NCBI GenBank assembly: GCA_963762605.1
Contig: CAVXLJ010000025.1
Coordinates: forward strand, 1 to 64,000
Direction: 5' to 3'
Source: CAVSRC01 sp963762605
Lineage (GTDB): Bacteria > Pseudomonadota > Alphaproteobacteria > Rhizobiales > Kaistiaceae
Length of the DNA stretch: 64,000 bases
The notes under the pieces: generated by a model
Told to the model about the DNA's origin: nothing
Databases searched by the model: none
The model's input: only the letters and a program-made list of their open reading frames with translations
Made by a program: the position numbers and the translations under genes
Shown: piece after piece, positions 48,076 to 56,975 of the stretch
Position numbering within the stretch: the first letter of the stretch is position 1
How the letters are laid out: every line of letters begins with the position of its first letter

Positions 48076-48186
48076 TTGATTGTCTATGATTGCATCGGCG
48101 GGACCCGTCCTCCATTCCCACCTGTGACAGTTTGAGTTTATGAAGACATCGTGTAGGGTCAAACCGAATTGTCTGATGGTTTTTGA
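48076..48186 (-). promoter_or_regulatory. Duplicated acid-sugar promoter, copy B (TRAP operon)
   Basis: On the minus strand: TTGACC (48157-48162), 16 bases, TAAACT (48135-48140). It is flanked by ATCAGACAATT (near 48167-48178) upstream and ATCATAGACAATC (48078-48090) downstream. The first 20 bases (48076-48095) are identical to 43081-43100, and a second block (48156-48186) differs from 43162-43192 at a single position. The divergent LacI gene starts 27 bases beyond. Confidence 0.7.
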
Positions 48187-48213
48187 TTGCTTTGCGCAAA
48201 GGATCAACACACC

Positions 48214-49248
48214 ATGCCGAAGACGAACGGTCCCGTTCTTGCCGATATCGCCGCGCACGCTCGTGTCTCGCCCGCCACCGTCGACCGGGTCATCAACCGT
48301 CGTCCCGGTGTTCGCGAACTGACCGCCAAGCGGGTTCTGCAGGCCGCCGCGGATCTCGGATACCTGCCCCAGAACGACATCACCAAGACCTTGCGACCGC
48401 GCCTCATGCGCCTTGTCTTCCTGCTGCCGGCAGGCACCAATCCGTACCTCAAGCTCCTGGCCGAGACCGTGAAGCGCTTCGCCGCCGAGCCCGCCAACGC
48501 CAACGCGACGGTCCGCTGTTTCTTCATCGACAGTTTCAACCCCAAGATCCTGACCGACGCGCTCAGGCGCTATGGCGACAAGGTCGACGGCGTTGCCTTC
48601 ATGGCGATCGACCATCCGCTGGTTCGCGAGGCAGTCGCCGGCCTCCGCGCCAAGGGCAAGCATGTCATTACCCTCATCTCGGATGTGTCGAATTCCGAGC
48701 GGACGGCCTATGTCGGGCTCGACAATCGCGCGGTCGGACGCACGGCTGCCTATGTCCTTGGCCGGTTGTCGAAGATTGACCACGGCAAGGTAGCGCTGAT
48801 CGCCGCAAGTCGCACCTACCGGGCGCACGAGGAACGCGAGATGGGCTTTCTTGGCCTCATGGAGCAGGCCTTCCCGCGGTTCACCGTGGTTGGATTGCGC
48901 GAAGGTCACGATGACCGCGACGAGAACTATCGCCATGCGCTGACGCTACTCGACGAGTACCCCGATCTCATCGGCATCTACAATGTCGGAGGCTCGTCGG
49001 ACGGAATCGCGCGGGCCCTGCGCGAGCGCGGTCGCGAGCACGAAGTGCTCTTCATCGGTCACGGCCTGACACCAGACACGCGCCGTTATCTCGTGGAGGA
49101 CATCATGGATGTCGTCATCACCCAGAGTCCCGATGCGATCCTGTGGAATGCCATGCAGATCTTCTCCAATGTCCACGTCAGCCTCGCCCCTCTCGCCGGC
49201 GTTCCGCGCTTGCCAATGGAAGTTGTCTTCAAGGAAAACCTGCCATAG
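48214..49248 (+). CDS. LacI-family transcriptional regulator (acid-sugar locus)
   Basis: ATG 48214 (AAGGA ribosome site) gives 344 residues: LacI HTH (LADIAAHARVSPATVDRVINRRPGVRELTAKRVLQAAADLGYLP) and a sugar-binding-protein-like sensor (LVFLLPAGTNPYLKLLAETVKRFA, DGVAFMAIDHPLVREAVAGL, YVGLDNRAVGRTAAYVLGRL, GIYNVGGSSDGIARALRERG). The HTH has the VSPATVDRVIN form shared with some sugar-responsive LacI members. It is divergent from the TRAP operon and is the natural regulator of promoter copies A and B. Confidence 0.9.
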   Translation: MPKTNGPVLADIAAHARVSPATVDRVINRRPGVRELTAKRVLQAAADLGYLPQNDITKTLRPRLMRLVFLLPAGTNPYLKLLAETVKRFAAEPANANATVRCFFIDSFNPKILTDALRRYGDKVDGVAFMAIDHPLVREAVAGLRAKGKHVITLISDVSNSERTAYVGLDNRAVGRTAAYVLGRLSKIDHGKVALIAASRTYRAHEEREMGFLGLMEQAFPRFTVVGLREGHDDRDENYRHALTLLDEYPDLIGIYNVGGSSDGIARALRERGREHEVLFIGHGLTPDTRRYLVEDIMDVVITQSPDAILWNAMQIFSNVHVSLAPLAGVPRLPMEVVFKENLP

Positions 49249-49587
49249 GCGCATGAGCCGCATCAGCCGTCGGATGCGCTTGGCGTTCACCGCGCGGCCC
49301 CCGTTCTGCAGGTGCCCGGTCATTTGCCGGACGCCGTGAAGCCGGGTTTTCAGGAACTACCGGTCGATGCGCTGTATCAGGGCGAGGTTCACCCCGGTCT
49401 CGCCATGCGGCGCGTAACAGGACCAGGACCGTGAGATCGACAACAGGCGGCGCGGCGCCCCGATCTTGGCACGCAGCTCCCGGACTGTCTCCTCACCGAC
49501 CGCTGCCGCCTCCTTCTTGCTGCCGCGTTCGACGATGTCCGCTGCCCCTTCGAGCAGCGCCTACTTCCATTGATGGATCATCGTCAT
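49249..49587 (-). mobile_element. IS3-family transposase remnant (OrfA start joined to OrfB middle)
   Basis: One minus-strand frame from ATG 49587 reads MTMIHQWK-stop-ALLEGAADIVERGSKKEAA (typical IS3 OrfA), then jumps to YAPHGETGVNLALIQRIDR-stop-FLKTRLHGVRQMTGHLQNGGRAVNAKRIRRLMRLM (typical OrfB). Two amber codons and a large deletion show it is dead. The DDE catalytic part is missing and no terminal repeats were identified. Confidence 0.8.
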
Positions 49588-49617
49588 GCGCGCCGTGTCC
49601 GGCAGCCCGTCGCTTCC

Positions 49618-51015
49618 TCACACGTGTATCGCCCGCTTGGCCACGCCCAGCGCGGCTTCTTTGACCGCTTCAGACATGGTCGGATGGGCGTGGCACGTGC
49701 GGGCAAGATCTTCGGACGAGCCGCCGAACTCCATCAGCACGGCCGCCTCGTGGATCATTTCGCCGGCACCGAAGCCAACGATATGGACGCCGAGGACGCG
49801 GTCGCTCGCCGCGTCGGCCAGCACTTTGACAAAGCCATCGGTGTGGCGCATCGCACGCGCGCGGCCGTTGGCGGTGAACGGGAACTTGCCGACGGCGTAG
49901 GCGATCCCGGCCGCCTTCAGCTCTTCCTCGGTTTTGCCGACGCTCGCCACTTCCGGGCTGGTGTAGACGACGCCCGGAATGACGTCGTAATTCACGTGTC
50001 CTGCCTGGCCGGCGAGGATTTCGGCGAGCGCCATGGCCTCGTCCTCGGCCTTGTGTGCCAGCATCGGCCCGCGCACGACGTCGCCGATCGCGTAGACCGT
50101 TGGCACATTGGTGGCGAAACGGCTGTCGATCTGCACGCGGCCGTGCTCCATGGCGACGCCGAGCGCCTCCAGCCCGAGACCCTGCGTGTAGGCACGGCGT
50201 CCGACCGCCACCAGCACCACATCCGCGTCAAGCGTCAGCGGCGCGCCGCCGGCGGCAGGCTCGATCGTCACCTTGACGCCCTTCTCGCCCTTCTGGACCG
50301 CGGCGACCTTGTGCGAGAGGTGGAACTTGAACCCCTGCGTTTCGAGCAGACGCTGCATCTGCTTGCCGACTTCGCCATCCATGCCGGGCAGGATGTGGTC
50401 GAGGAATTCGACGACCGTCACCGCGGCGCCGAGTCGGCGCCACACCGACCCGAGTTCAAGCCCGATGACCCCTGCCCCGACGACGATCAGCGACTTCGGC
50501 GGCTTCGGTAGCGACAGCGCGCCGGTCGAGGAGATAACCTGATGCTCGTCGATCTCGATCCCTGGCAGCGGGGCGACATCAGAGCCGGTGGCGATGACGA
50601 TCGCTTTGGCCTCGTGGATCGTCTCGGTCCCGTCCGCCCCGACGACGGCGACCCTGCCGGGCGCCGCAATCCTCGCTTCGCCTTGTAGCCAGTCGATCTT
50701 GTTCTTCTTGAACAGAAAGGCGACGCCGTTGACGTTGGCGGCCACCGTATCGTCCTTGTGCCGCATCATTGCATGAAGATCGAGTTTGGGCGGCGCGACG
50801 ACGACGCCGAGCGCGCCCAAGCCGTGGCCGGCCTCCTCGAACACCTCGGACGCGTGCAGCAGCGCCTTGGAGGGAATGCAGCCGATGTTGAGGCAGGTTC
50901 CGCCGAGCGTCTTGCGCTTCTCGACCACGGCAACCTTCATGCCGAGCTGCGCAGCGCGGATCGCGCAGACGTAGCCGCCCGGGCCGGCGCCTATCACCAC
51001 AACATCGTATGCCAA
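49618..51015 (-). CDS. lpdA: Dihydrolipoamide dehydrogenase (E3)
   Basis: A 465-residue flavoprotein: FAD site VVIGAGPGGYVCAIRAAQLG, redox disulfide GGTCLNIGCIPSKALL, NAD site VVGAGVIGLELGSVW, second FAD block TVYAIGDVVRGPMLAHKAEDE, and interface His-Glu in HAHPTMSEAVKEAAL. It reoxidises lipoyl groups of 2-oxoacid dehydrogenase complexes. No lipoyl domain of its own. The start is TTG 51015 with a GGAGAG ribosome site. It is the only E3 in the window and lies downstream of the regulator and transporter genes of the E1/E2 locus, so it may serve that complex. Confidence 0.95.
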   Translation of the reverse strand: MAYDVVVIGAGPGGYVCAIRAAQLGMKVAVVEKRKTLGGTCLNIGCIPSKALLHASEVFEEAGHGLGALGVVVAPPKLDLHAMMRHKDDTVAANVNGVAFLFKKNKIDWLQGEARIAAPGRVAVVGADGTETIHEAKAIVIATGSDVAPLPGIEIDEHQVISSTGALSLPKPPKSLIVVGAGVIGLELGSVWRRLGAAVTVVEFLDHILPGMDGEVGKQMQRLLETQGFKFHLSHKVAAVQKGEKGVKVTIEPAAGGAPLTLDADVVLVAVGRRAYTQGLGLEALGVAMEHGRVQIDSRFATNVPTVYAIGDVVRGPMLAHKAEDEAMALAEILAGQAGHVNYDVIPGVVYTSPEVASVGKTEEELKAAGIAYAVGKFPFTANGRARAMRHTDGFVKVLADAASDRVLGVHIVGFGAGEMIHEAAVLMEFGGSSEDLARTCHAHPTMSEAVKEAALGVAKRAIHV

Positions 51016-51160
51016 GTCGCTCTCCGTGGTTGGTCACCGCGCAGATATGGCCAGAAGAATAACGGATCGCCCGCTGTCGCCAGAACGCGCCACAAGCCGG
51101 GCCCCTCCGGATGGAAGTCTCGGCGAAGAAGATAAATACGACCGCCAGCTATCCTCTGCT

Positions 51161-51859
51161 TCAGCCGCTGACGGACAATCCCAGTCGCCGTGAAGAATTC
51201 TGCAGGTGCGCCTTCATGGCTTGCCCCGCGCCTTGCGGATCTCTTGCCCGGATGGCGTCAAAAATGACCTCATGCTCGCGCAAGGACACGCGAGCGGTCG
51301 AACTCAAATCAAGGCCCCTGAGGGCAACTGAGATGCTTTCCCGAAGATTTGCCGCGACGAAGGAGATGAAGATGACGACGAAGGCATTATTGGATGCTCT
51401 CGAAATCGCCCCATGAAATCTCACATCCGCCGCCAGGAATGCTGCTTCACTGTCGGTCCCCGAGGCCAGATCCTTCAGGCTTTGCTCGATCTCGGCAAGG
51501 TCGGCGGCGTCGCAATGGCGTGCCGCCAACTCGGCAGCCCCCGTCTCCATAATCAGGCGCAACTCGTAGAGGTGCCGGAAATCTTCCGCTTTGCTGAGGG
51601 ATTCCGGTTCGAGGACGAGGGAATTTGACGAGTTCGGCGACGTGACGAAAACGCCAAGTCCCTGACGCGACTTCACCAGTCCTTCCTGGCGTAACCGGGC
51701 GAATGCCTCGCGGATCACCACCCGGCTGACGCCGTGGAACTTCGCCAATTCCTGCTCGGTCGGCAGCTTGTCGCCGGATTTCAGCTTGCCAAGAATAATC
51801 TCCTTGCGCACTGCATTGGCAACGGACAGTGGCAGGGCCTGGCGGTTTGGCTCGATCAT
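51161..51859 (-). CDS. GntR/FadR-family transcriptional regulator (sugar-oxidation locus)
   Basis: 232 residues: GntR winged helix (LSVANAVRKEIILGKLKSGDKLPTEQELAKFHGVSRVVIREAFARLRQEGLVKSRQGLGVFV) and an FCD sensor domain with metal-type His/Asp positions (LAADVRFHGAI, LREHEVIFDAIRARD, KAHL). It probably binds the AGACAT-N3-ATGTCT-type operators at 56676-56700 and 58018-58037 and is the likely local repressor of the ABC and oxidation genes. That assignment is inference. Confidence 0.9.
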   Translation of the reverse strand: MIEPNRQALPLSVANAVRKEIILGKLKSGDKLPTEQELAKFHGVSRVVIREAFARLRQEGLVKSRQGLGVFVTSPNSSNSLVLEPESLSKAEDFRHLYELRLIMETGAAELAARHCDAADLAEIEQSLKDLASGTDSEAAFLAADVRFHGAISRASNNAFVVIFISFVAANLRESISVALRGLDLSSTARVSLREHEVIFDAIRARDPQGAGQAMKAHLQNSSRRLGLSVSG

Positions 51860-52012
51860 CGGAATGTCGATCCCTATGGTCTCTCTGCTATCAAGTTCAT
51901 GTTCTGCCTTCTCGCTTATTCCGAGCCGACAGCCTGCTCGGGCGACACATTTCAGACGCTCTCAAAAACGGATGCCGAGCGCTGCGTGAGCGGCGCCCAA
52001 CGTTCGATGACG

Positions 52013-52792
52013 TCAGACCCCCAATTGAGCCCGCAGTCCGCCGTCAACCGGATAGTCCCCGCCCACGCAGAAACCGGACCGCGATCCTGCCAGATATGCA
52101 ATCAGCTCCGCCACTTCCTCGACCGTTCCGATACGCCCGATCGGGTGGCTTTCGCCAAAACCTTGCAGGGTCTTCTCCATCGTCCCGCCCTCCGGGGTCA
52201 ACTCCCGCGCCGCGAACTCCAGCATCGGCGTCAGAATCGATCCCGGCGATACCGAATTCACCCGGATGCCATCGTGGGCGCAATCGACCGCCATCGCGCG
52301 CGTCAGCGCATGAATGGCCCCTTTGGTTGTCGCATAGGCCAGAACATTGCGCTGATTGCAATGGCCTTGCACCGAGGAGACGTTGATGATGGAAGGCGAC
52401 TCCCGACCTTTCATGAGGGGGTACAGAAAATGCGACATGAGATAGTAGGATCCCACGTTGTTGTTGATCGTTCGGTACCATTCCTCCGGCGACGTCGTCT
52501 CGATCGTGCCATAGGGCTGGACTCCGGCGCAGTTGACCAGGATATCCACCCCCGCCTCGCGCTGCCGCAGCTGCTCGGCAAAGCGTTCCACCGACTCCGC
52601 ATCGCTGACATCCAGCTTGACCACCTCGACTGGCAAACCTTTGCAATGCTCCGCCGCGGCCGCGTTATGCTTATCGCCACGGCTGCAGAGATAGACACGA
52701 GCGCCATCCGTCGCGAGGCGCACAGCCGCTCCCAGCCCGATGCCGGCGCTACCGGTCACCACCGCCACTTTGCCCTTAAATTCTCCGACCAT
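52013..52792 (-). CDS. SDR-family oxidoreductase (sugar dehydrogenase-like)
   Basis: A 259-residue classical SDR: GKVAVVTGSAGIGLGAAVRLA, NCAGVQPYGTI, catalytic IINVSSVQGHCNQRNVLAYATTKGAI (Tyr/Lys), C-terminal GGDYPVDGGL. The GSAGIGLGA glycine motif differs slightly from the usual TGxxxGIG spacing. It lies between permease and regulator in the operon. With the SMP-30 lactonase it could oxidise an aldose to an aldonolactone as the first step. Confidence 0.9.
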   Translation of the reverse strand: MVGEFKGKVAVVTGSAGIGLGAAVRLATDGARVYLCSRGDKHNAAAAEHCKGLPVEVVKLDVSDAESVERFAEQLRQREAGVDILVNCAGVQPYGTIETTSPEEWYRTINNNVGSYYLMSHFLYPLMKGRESPSIINVSSVQGHCNQRNVLAYATTKGAIHALTRAMAVDCAHDGIRVNSVSPGSILTPMLEFAARELTPEGGTMEKTLQGFGESHPIGRIGTVEEVAELIAYLAGSRSGFCVGGDYPVDGGLRAQLGV

Positions 52793-52832
52793 AACGAGAC
52801 TCCCGCGTTAAGTATACTATTGTGAAGCGCGC

Positions 52833-53855
52833 TCAGGCCCCTCTGTTTCCCATGTACAGAACGCCCTCGTTGACCCGCCGATCAACAACAACGGCAGCAA
52901 TCAGAACCATGCCCTGCGCGACGTATTGCCAGAACGGTTCAACACCGGCCAAGTTGAGCCCATTCGAGAGGACGCCTACGATGAAAGCGCCGATTACTGT
53001 ACCGAGGACCCGACCTTCACCACCCGACAGACTTGTGCCGCCGATGATGACCGCTGCGATCACCTGAAGCTCGAAACCAACTCCGATATTCGGATCACCC
53101 GACCCTACGCGCGACGACAAGACAATACCGGCCAATGCTGCCATGGCCCCGCAGAAGACGTAGAGTATGATCAGGGTGCGCTCGACATTCACGCCCGACA
53201 GCCGGGCCGCCTCCTCGTTGCCGCCAACCGCAAAGATGTGTTTGCCGAACTTCGTGTTCGAAGTCAGCCATTGGTAGACAACGACTACGATCGCGGCGAT
53301 GACGATAGGCAGAGGGAACATACCGAAATTCGTAGTCCCGAGGTCTCCCCAGTTCGGCGGCAATCCAACAAGAATCGCGCTGGGCGTGATCAGGTACGCA
53401 ACGCCGCGCGCGATATTCAGCATGCCCAACGTGACGATGATCGGACTGACGTTCATCCGGACGATGATGGCGCCGTTGAGGAAGCCGACGACGCCTCCGA
53501 ACAGAACGGCCGCAAGGAACGCGAGATAGACCGGCACGCCGCTGACCGCGAGGCTCGCCGCCAGGACCGAAGCGGCCGCCAGAATGCTGCCCACCGACAA
53601 ATCCAACCCCCGCGCGACCATGACCGTCGTCATCGCGCAGGCCACGATGACCAAAGGCGCGGTATTGCGCGCGACATTGGCGAAGTTGGACAAGGTCAGG
53701 AATCGATTGCTCAGCGTTCCGAACACCGCAAGCATAACCATCAGCACGAGCAGCGTGACAACCGTCTGCAAACGCTGTCGATCGCGCGCCAGCCAGGACA
53801 ACATCCCGCTTTGGTGTCTCACCGTCTTGGACTCCGCAGTTGCAGCTGAAGACAT
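52833..53855 (-). CDS. Sugar ABC permease (RbsC type)
   Basis: ATG 53855 (GGGAGAAG upstream) gives 340 residues; a GTG at 53885 overlapping the ATPase stop is an alternative start. About ten membrane segments and RbsC blocks: LTLSNFANVARNTAPLVIVACAMTTVMVARGLDLSVGSILA, HIFAVGGNEEAARLSGVNVERT coupling segment, IGVGFELQVIAAVIIGGTSLSGGEGRVLGTVIGAFIVGVLSNGLNL. Confidence 0.92.
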   Translation of the reverse strand: MSSAATAESKTVRHQSGMLSWLARDRQRLQTVVTLLVLMVMLAVFGTLSNRFLTLSNFANVARNTAPLVIVACAMTTVMVARGLDLSVGSILAAASVLAASLAVSGVPVYLAFLAAVLFGGVVGFLNGAIIVRMNVSPIIVTLGMLNIARGVAYLITPSAILVGLPPNWGDLGTTNFGMFPLPIVIAAIVVVVYQWLTSNTKFGKHIFAVGGNEEAARLSGVNVERTLIILYVFCGAMAALAGIVLSSRVGSGDPNIGVGFELQVIAAVIIGGTSLSGGEGRVLGTVIGAFIVGVLSNGLNLAGVEPFWQYVAQGMVLIAAVVVDRRVNEGVLYMGNRGA

Positions 53856-53881
53856 TTGCACTTTGCTTCTCCCGTCTCCGA

Positions 53882-55405
53882 TCACCGCGCGCTCAACATC
53901 GAGAGTTCCATGACGTCGCTTTCCGAGGAATCACCGGAGAGTTCGCCAACGACGTGGCCCTGATTGAGAACCAAAATGCGATTAGACAGCCCAATCACTT
54001 CCGGAAGCTCTGACGAGACCAGAAGAATCGCCAGGCCGGCACCTGCAAGTTCCTGCACGGTGTTGTAGATTTCGCGCTTTGCCCCGATATCGATGCCGCG
54101 AGTCGGCTCATCAAGCAGAAGCACGCTGGTCTGCATCAACAGCCATTTTCCCAATACTACTTTCTGTTGATTGCCGCCGCTCAGCAGGCTGACGCGCTGG
54201 TTGATCGACGGTGTACGCACATCAAGCTTCGCCACCATTTCGGTCGCCACGGTCTTCGCGCTGGAATTTTCACGGCGTCGGGCCGGAAATTCATTCCAAG
54301 GCAGCACGAGATTGTCGAAAACCGAAAGCGCCCCCACGATTCCCTGGGCGCGGCGTTCCTCCGGCACCAGAGCCACGCCAGCGCGTATGGCCGCATGAAC
54401 CGAATTTGGCTGCAACTCGACGCCGTCAATCGCAATGCGGCCTGCGCGAACCTCTTCCGCCCCGAAGATTGTCCGCAACAACTCAGTTCGACCTGCCCCG
54501 ACAAGTCCGGCGACGCCCAGAACTTCACCCGAATGAACCACAAAACTAATATCGTGAAGAGCGGCTCCGGTCAGACCGCTGACTTCCAGAACCGGCTTCC
54601 CGACGTGTTGGGCCTTCGGGGGGAAAACATCGGAAAAATCCCGCCCCACCATGAGACTGACGAGTTCCCGGTTGGATGCCTCGCCGTTCTTCCGCGTGGC
54701 CACCCAGCCACCATCCTTCAAGACGGTGATCCGATCCGCGATCTCGTCGATCTCGCGCATCCGGTGGGACACGTAGATGATGCCGTGCCCTTGGGCCTTG
54801 AGTTTTGCAATTACATCGAAAAGCTTGCGCACTTCTTGCTCTTCGAGCGGCGAGGTCGGCTCATCCATAATGATGACTCGGGCGCTGGAGTTAAGCGCCT
54901 TTGCGATCATGACGGCCTGCTTCTGCGCCGATGACAGCCCAGCGACGCGCGCATGAACGTCAAGATCGTCGAAGCCTATTCCCGCCAGAATTTCGCCGGC
55001 CACCTGCTCGGCCGCGCCCACATCAAATTGTCCGAGTTTTCCCGGCTCGGCCCCCAATACGATATTCTCGGCAACCGTCAGTCCGCCAACAACACTGAGT
55101 TCCTGAAATATACACGCGATCCCGGCCGCCTTAGCCTCGCTCGGTCCGCGGAACCGGATGATTTGCCCACCCAGCTCGATCTGCCCGGAATCCGGCTGCA
55201 GTGCACCCGCCAGGATTTTCACCAGGGTCGATTTCCCGGCGCCGTTTTCGCCGATCAGGCAATGCACCTCTCCCGGGTAGAGATCGAAGCTCACCTCGGA
55301 CAGCGCGCGCACTCCCGGCCATGACTTCGATATTTTGTCCACGCGCAGGAGCGGTTGTTTCTCCGAGACCTGATCGTCGTGAAGTTTCTCGGCGCTGGTT
55401 TGCAT
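53882..55405 (-). CDS. Sugar ABC ATPase with two nucleotide-binding domains (RbsA type)
   Basis: A 507-residue tandem ATPase. First domain: GENGAGKSTLVKIL, LSSAQKQAVMIAKAL (signature degenerate: LSSAQK), VIIMDEPTSPLEEQE. Second domain: GLVGAGRTELLRTIFG (atypical Walker A), LLSGGNQQKVVLGKWL, LLLDEPTRGIDIGAK. This asymmetry is normal for RbsA/XylG/MglA proteins. It energises import of the monosaccharide bound by the protein encoded upstream. Confidence 0.94.
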   Translation of the reverse strand: MQTSAEKLHDDQVSEKQPLLRVDKISKSWPGVRALSEVSFDLYPGEVHCLIGENGAGKSTLVKILAGALQPDSGQIELGGQIIRFRGPSEAKAAGIACIFQELSVVGGLTVAENIVLGAEPGKLGQFDVGAAEQVAGEILAGIGFDDLDVHARVAGLSSAQKQAVMIAKALNSSARVIIMDEPTSPLEEQEVRKLFDVIAKLKAQGHGIIYVSHRMREIDEIADRITVLKDGGWVATRKNGEASNRELVSLMVGRDFSDVFPPKAQHVGKPVLEVSGLTGAALHDISFVVHSGEVLGVAGLVGAGRTELLRTIFGAEEVRAGRIAIDGVELQPNSVHAAIRAGVALVPEERRAQGIVGALSVFDNLVLPWNEFPARRRENSSAKTVATEMVAKLDVRTPSINQRVSLLSGGNQQKVVLGKWLLMQTSVLLLDEPTRGIDIGAKREIYNTVQELAGAGLAILLVSSELPEVIGLSNRILVLNQGHVVGELSGDSSESDVMELSMLSAR

Positions 55406-55426
55406 TTGGCCTCGCGGCGGTAAAAG

Positions 55427-55463
55427 CGCGCCCGATGGAACCTTGGCGGTAGCATCGGGCGCG
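55427..55463 (-). promoter_or_regulatory. Perfect hairpin between sugar-binding protein and ATPase genes
   Basis: CGCGCCCGATG (55427-55437) pairs perfectly with CATCGGGCGCG (55453-55463), 11 pairs, in the 110-base gap between the binding-protein stop and the ATPase start. Same position as the hairpins in the other transport operons. Confidence 0.6.
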
Positions 55464-55515
55464 GTCAGGTCTTCATTCTCTCCGAGATGCGGGTCTTGGG
55501 GAACTCATGAGAGCC

Positions 55516-56655
55516 CTAGCGCGGATACTCCTGCGTGACCCAATCGTGGATACCGGCAGCGGTCGGCTTGATCGGCGGGTAGCCAACGACGATCTGCGTA
55601 TCCGGCGTGGTCTCGCCCTTCACGGCGGCCCCCAACAGATTGAAGGTCGCGAGGCTGAATTCGTAAGGCGGATAGCCGCTTTCGGCTTTCAGCGGCGAAT
55701 TTTCGGATCCGAGTTCAGCCATGACCGGCTCCGAACCATCGACGGAAGCGACAACGCCCCAATCCGGAGAATACAATCCCGCCGCCTTCATGGCCGCGAT
55801 GGCTCCCAGCGAAGAGTTGTTGTTGATACCGAAGATGACGTTGAGTTCCGGGTGGCCTTGCAGCAAGTCGGCAGCAGCCGGATTCGCCTTATCGATCACC
55901 CCGCCGCCGTCAACCGTCTGGACCAGCTTCGCGTTCGGCAACAGAGACTTGAAGCCGTAGAGGAAGCCATTCTTGCGATCCTGCACCTGAGGCAGCTGCG
56001 GAAGATCGACAACCCCGATATATGCTTGTTTGTCGCCAAACTTCTTCGCAAAATACCGCGCTGCATTGCAGCCAACAATACGCGGGCCGTCATAATCATT
56101 CGCGAAAACGCGCGGCGCCACGACCTGCGCCGGCTGCACGTTATAAGTGACGACGGTCAGCCCGGCGTCGAGCATGCGCTTCACCTGCGGCACAGCAGCC
56201 GCGCTGTCGAGCGGTGCAAAGGCGACCGCGTCGGGTTTGTCGGAGATGATGTCGTCGACCAGCCTCTGGACCGTGCCGGCGTCGAAATGACCATCGTACA
56301 CTTTCAGCTCAAAGCCATAGCGCGCCGCCAGCCGCTCCCAATGGCCCTTGATGGCCAAGAAGTAGGGTTGACCCAGACCCATGACAGTGAGCGCCACGCG
56401 CTTGCCCTTGAGCGGGCTGGCGTCGGGCATTTCAAGCCAATTGCCGGGCGCCGACTTGTAGCCGGTGAAGCCCGATACGGCGGCCGGTATGTCGGCGACT
56501 GCAGATGCATCGACGGGCGTGCAGACATCAGCCGAGAATGTCTCGGCGGCAATTTCGACATTTCCTGCGAGCGCGACTGACGACCCCGACGCGAATAGCA
56601 ACAGCGCAGCGGCCGCCACGCCGTTCGAAAGCCAATTTCGATTTGCCATTTCCAT
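55516..56655 (-). CDS. Sugar ABC solute-binding protein (type I)
   Basis: A 379-residue periplasmic protein with Sec signal peptide (1-31, SVALAGN). The mature part starts with an unusually long N-terminal arm (about 60 residues, with a Cys in SADVCTPVDASAV) before the RbsB-like core KRVALTVMGLGQPYFLAIKGHWERLAARYGFELKVYDG. Further blocks: DAVAFAPLDSAAAVPQVKRMLDAGLTVVTYN and INNNSSLGAIAAMKAAGL. ATG 56655 is used; ATG 56649 is equally possible. It lies behind a FadR-type operator. The ligand is unknown. Confidence 0.9.
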   Translation of the reverse strand: MEMANRNWLSNGVAAAALLLFASGSSVALAGNVEIAAETFSADVCTPVDASAVADIPAAVSGFTGYKSAPGNWLEMPDASPLKGKRVALTVMGLGQPYFLAIKGHWERLAARYGFELKVYDGHFDAGTVQRLVDDIISDKPDAVAFAPLDSAAAVPQVKRMLDAGLTVVTYNVQPAQVVAPRVFANDYDGPRIVGCNAARYFAKKFGDKQAYIGVVDLPQLPQVQDRKNGFLYGFKSLLPNAKLVQTVDGGGVIDKANPAAADLLQGHPELNVIFGINNNSSLGAIAAMKAAGLYSPDWGVVASVDGSEPVMAELGSENSPLKAESGYPPYEFSLATFNLLGAAVKGETTPDTQIVVGYPPIKPTAAGIHDWVTQEYPR

Positions 56656-56675
56656 CCCCTTTTTTGTTATGGCCC

Positions 56676-56733
56676 GATGTCATTTATCAGACATCATATG
56701 ACGTAGCAATAACTAAACCGGACCAAATGTCAA
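56676..56733 (-). promoter_or_regulatory. Promoter and FadR-type operator of the sugar-binding protein operon
   Basis: On the minus strand: TTGACA (56728-56733), 16 bases, TATTGC (56706-56711), followed by the 17-base element at 56684-56700 (CATATGATGTCTGATAA on this strand) and the dyad GATGTC-N8-GACATC (56676-56695). The 17-base element occurs again, exactly, at 58021-58037 in front of the lactonase/dehydrogenase pair. Repressor binding just downstream of the -10 would block initiation. Confidence 0.65.
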
Positions 56734-56975
56734 CCGGCGCCCAATATTGACGTTGTAAACGGCGCCTGAACCGAGGTCGCGACGCGCAGCTGAATGGACA
56801 GGCGGTCGCGTCCGGGCAGTCGCGGCGGACCATGGTCTGCCAGGAAGGGCCGCGCCAACCGCAATTTCTCAACTCCGGAACCCAGTTCCTCAGCAGATCG
56901 CCAGCCGCCCGGACATGTCAGGGGAACAACAAGGCCCTCCGCGGCGCCGACACTTCTTGTTATCCCCTCGCCTTT
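56734..56975. other. Gap between binding-protein promoter and SMP-30 gene, nothing recognised
   Basis: About 240 bases downstream of the lactonase stop. No gene, repeat or RNA recognised. It may contain the end of the lactonase transcript. Confidence 0.4.
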
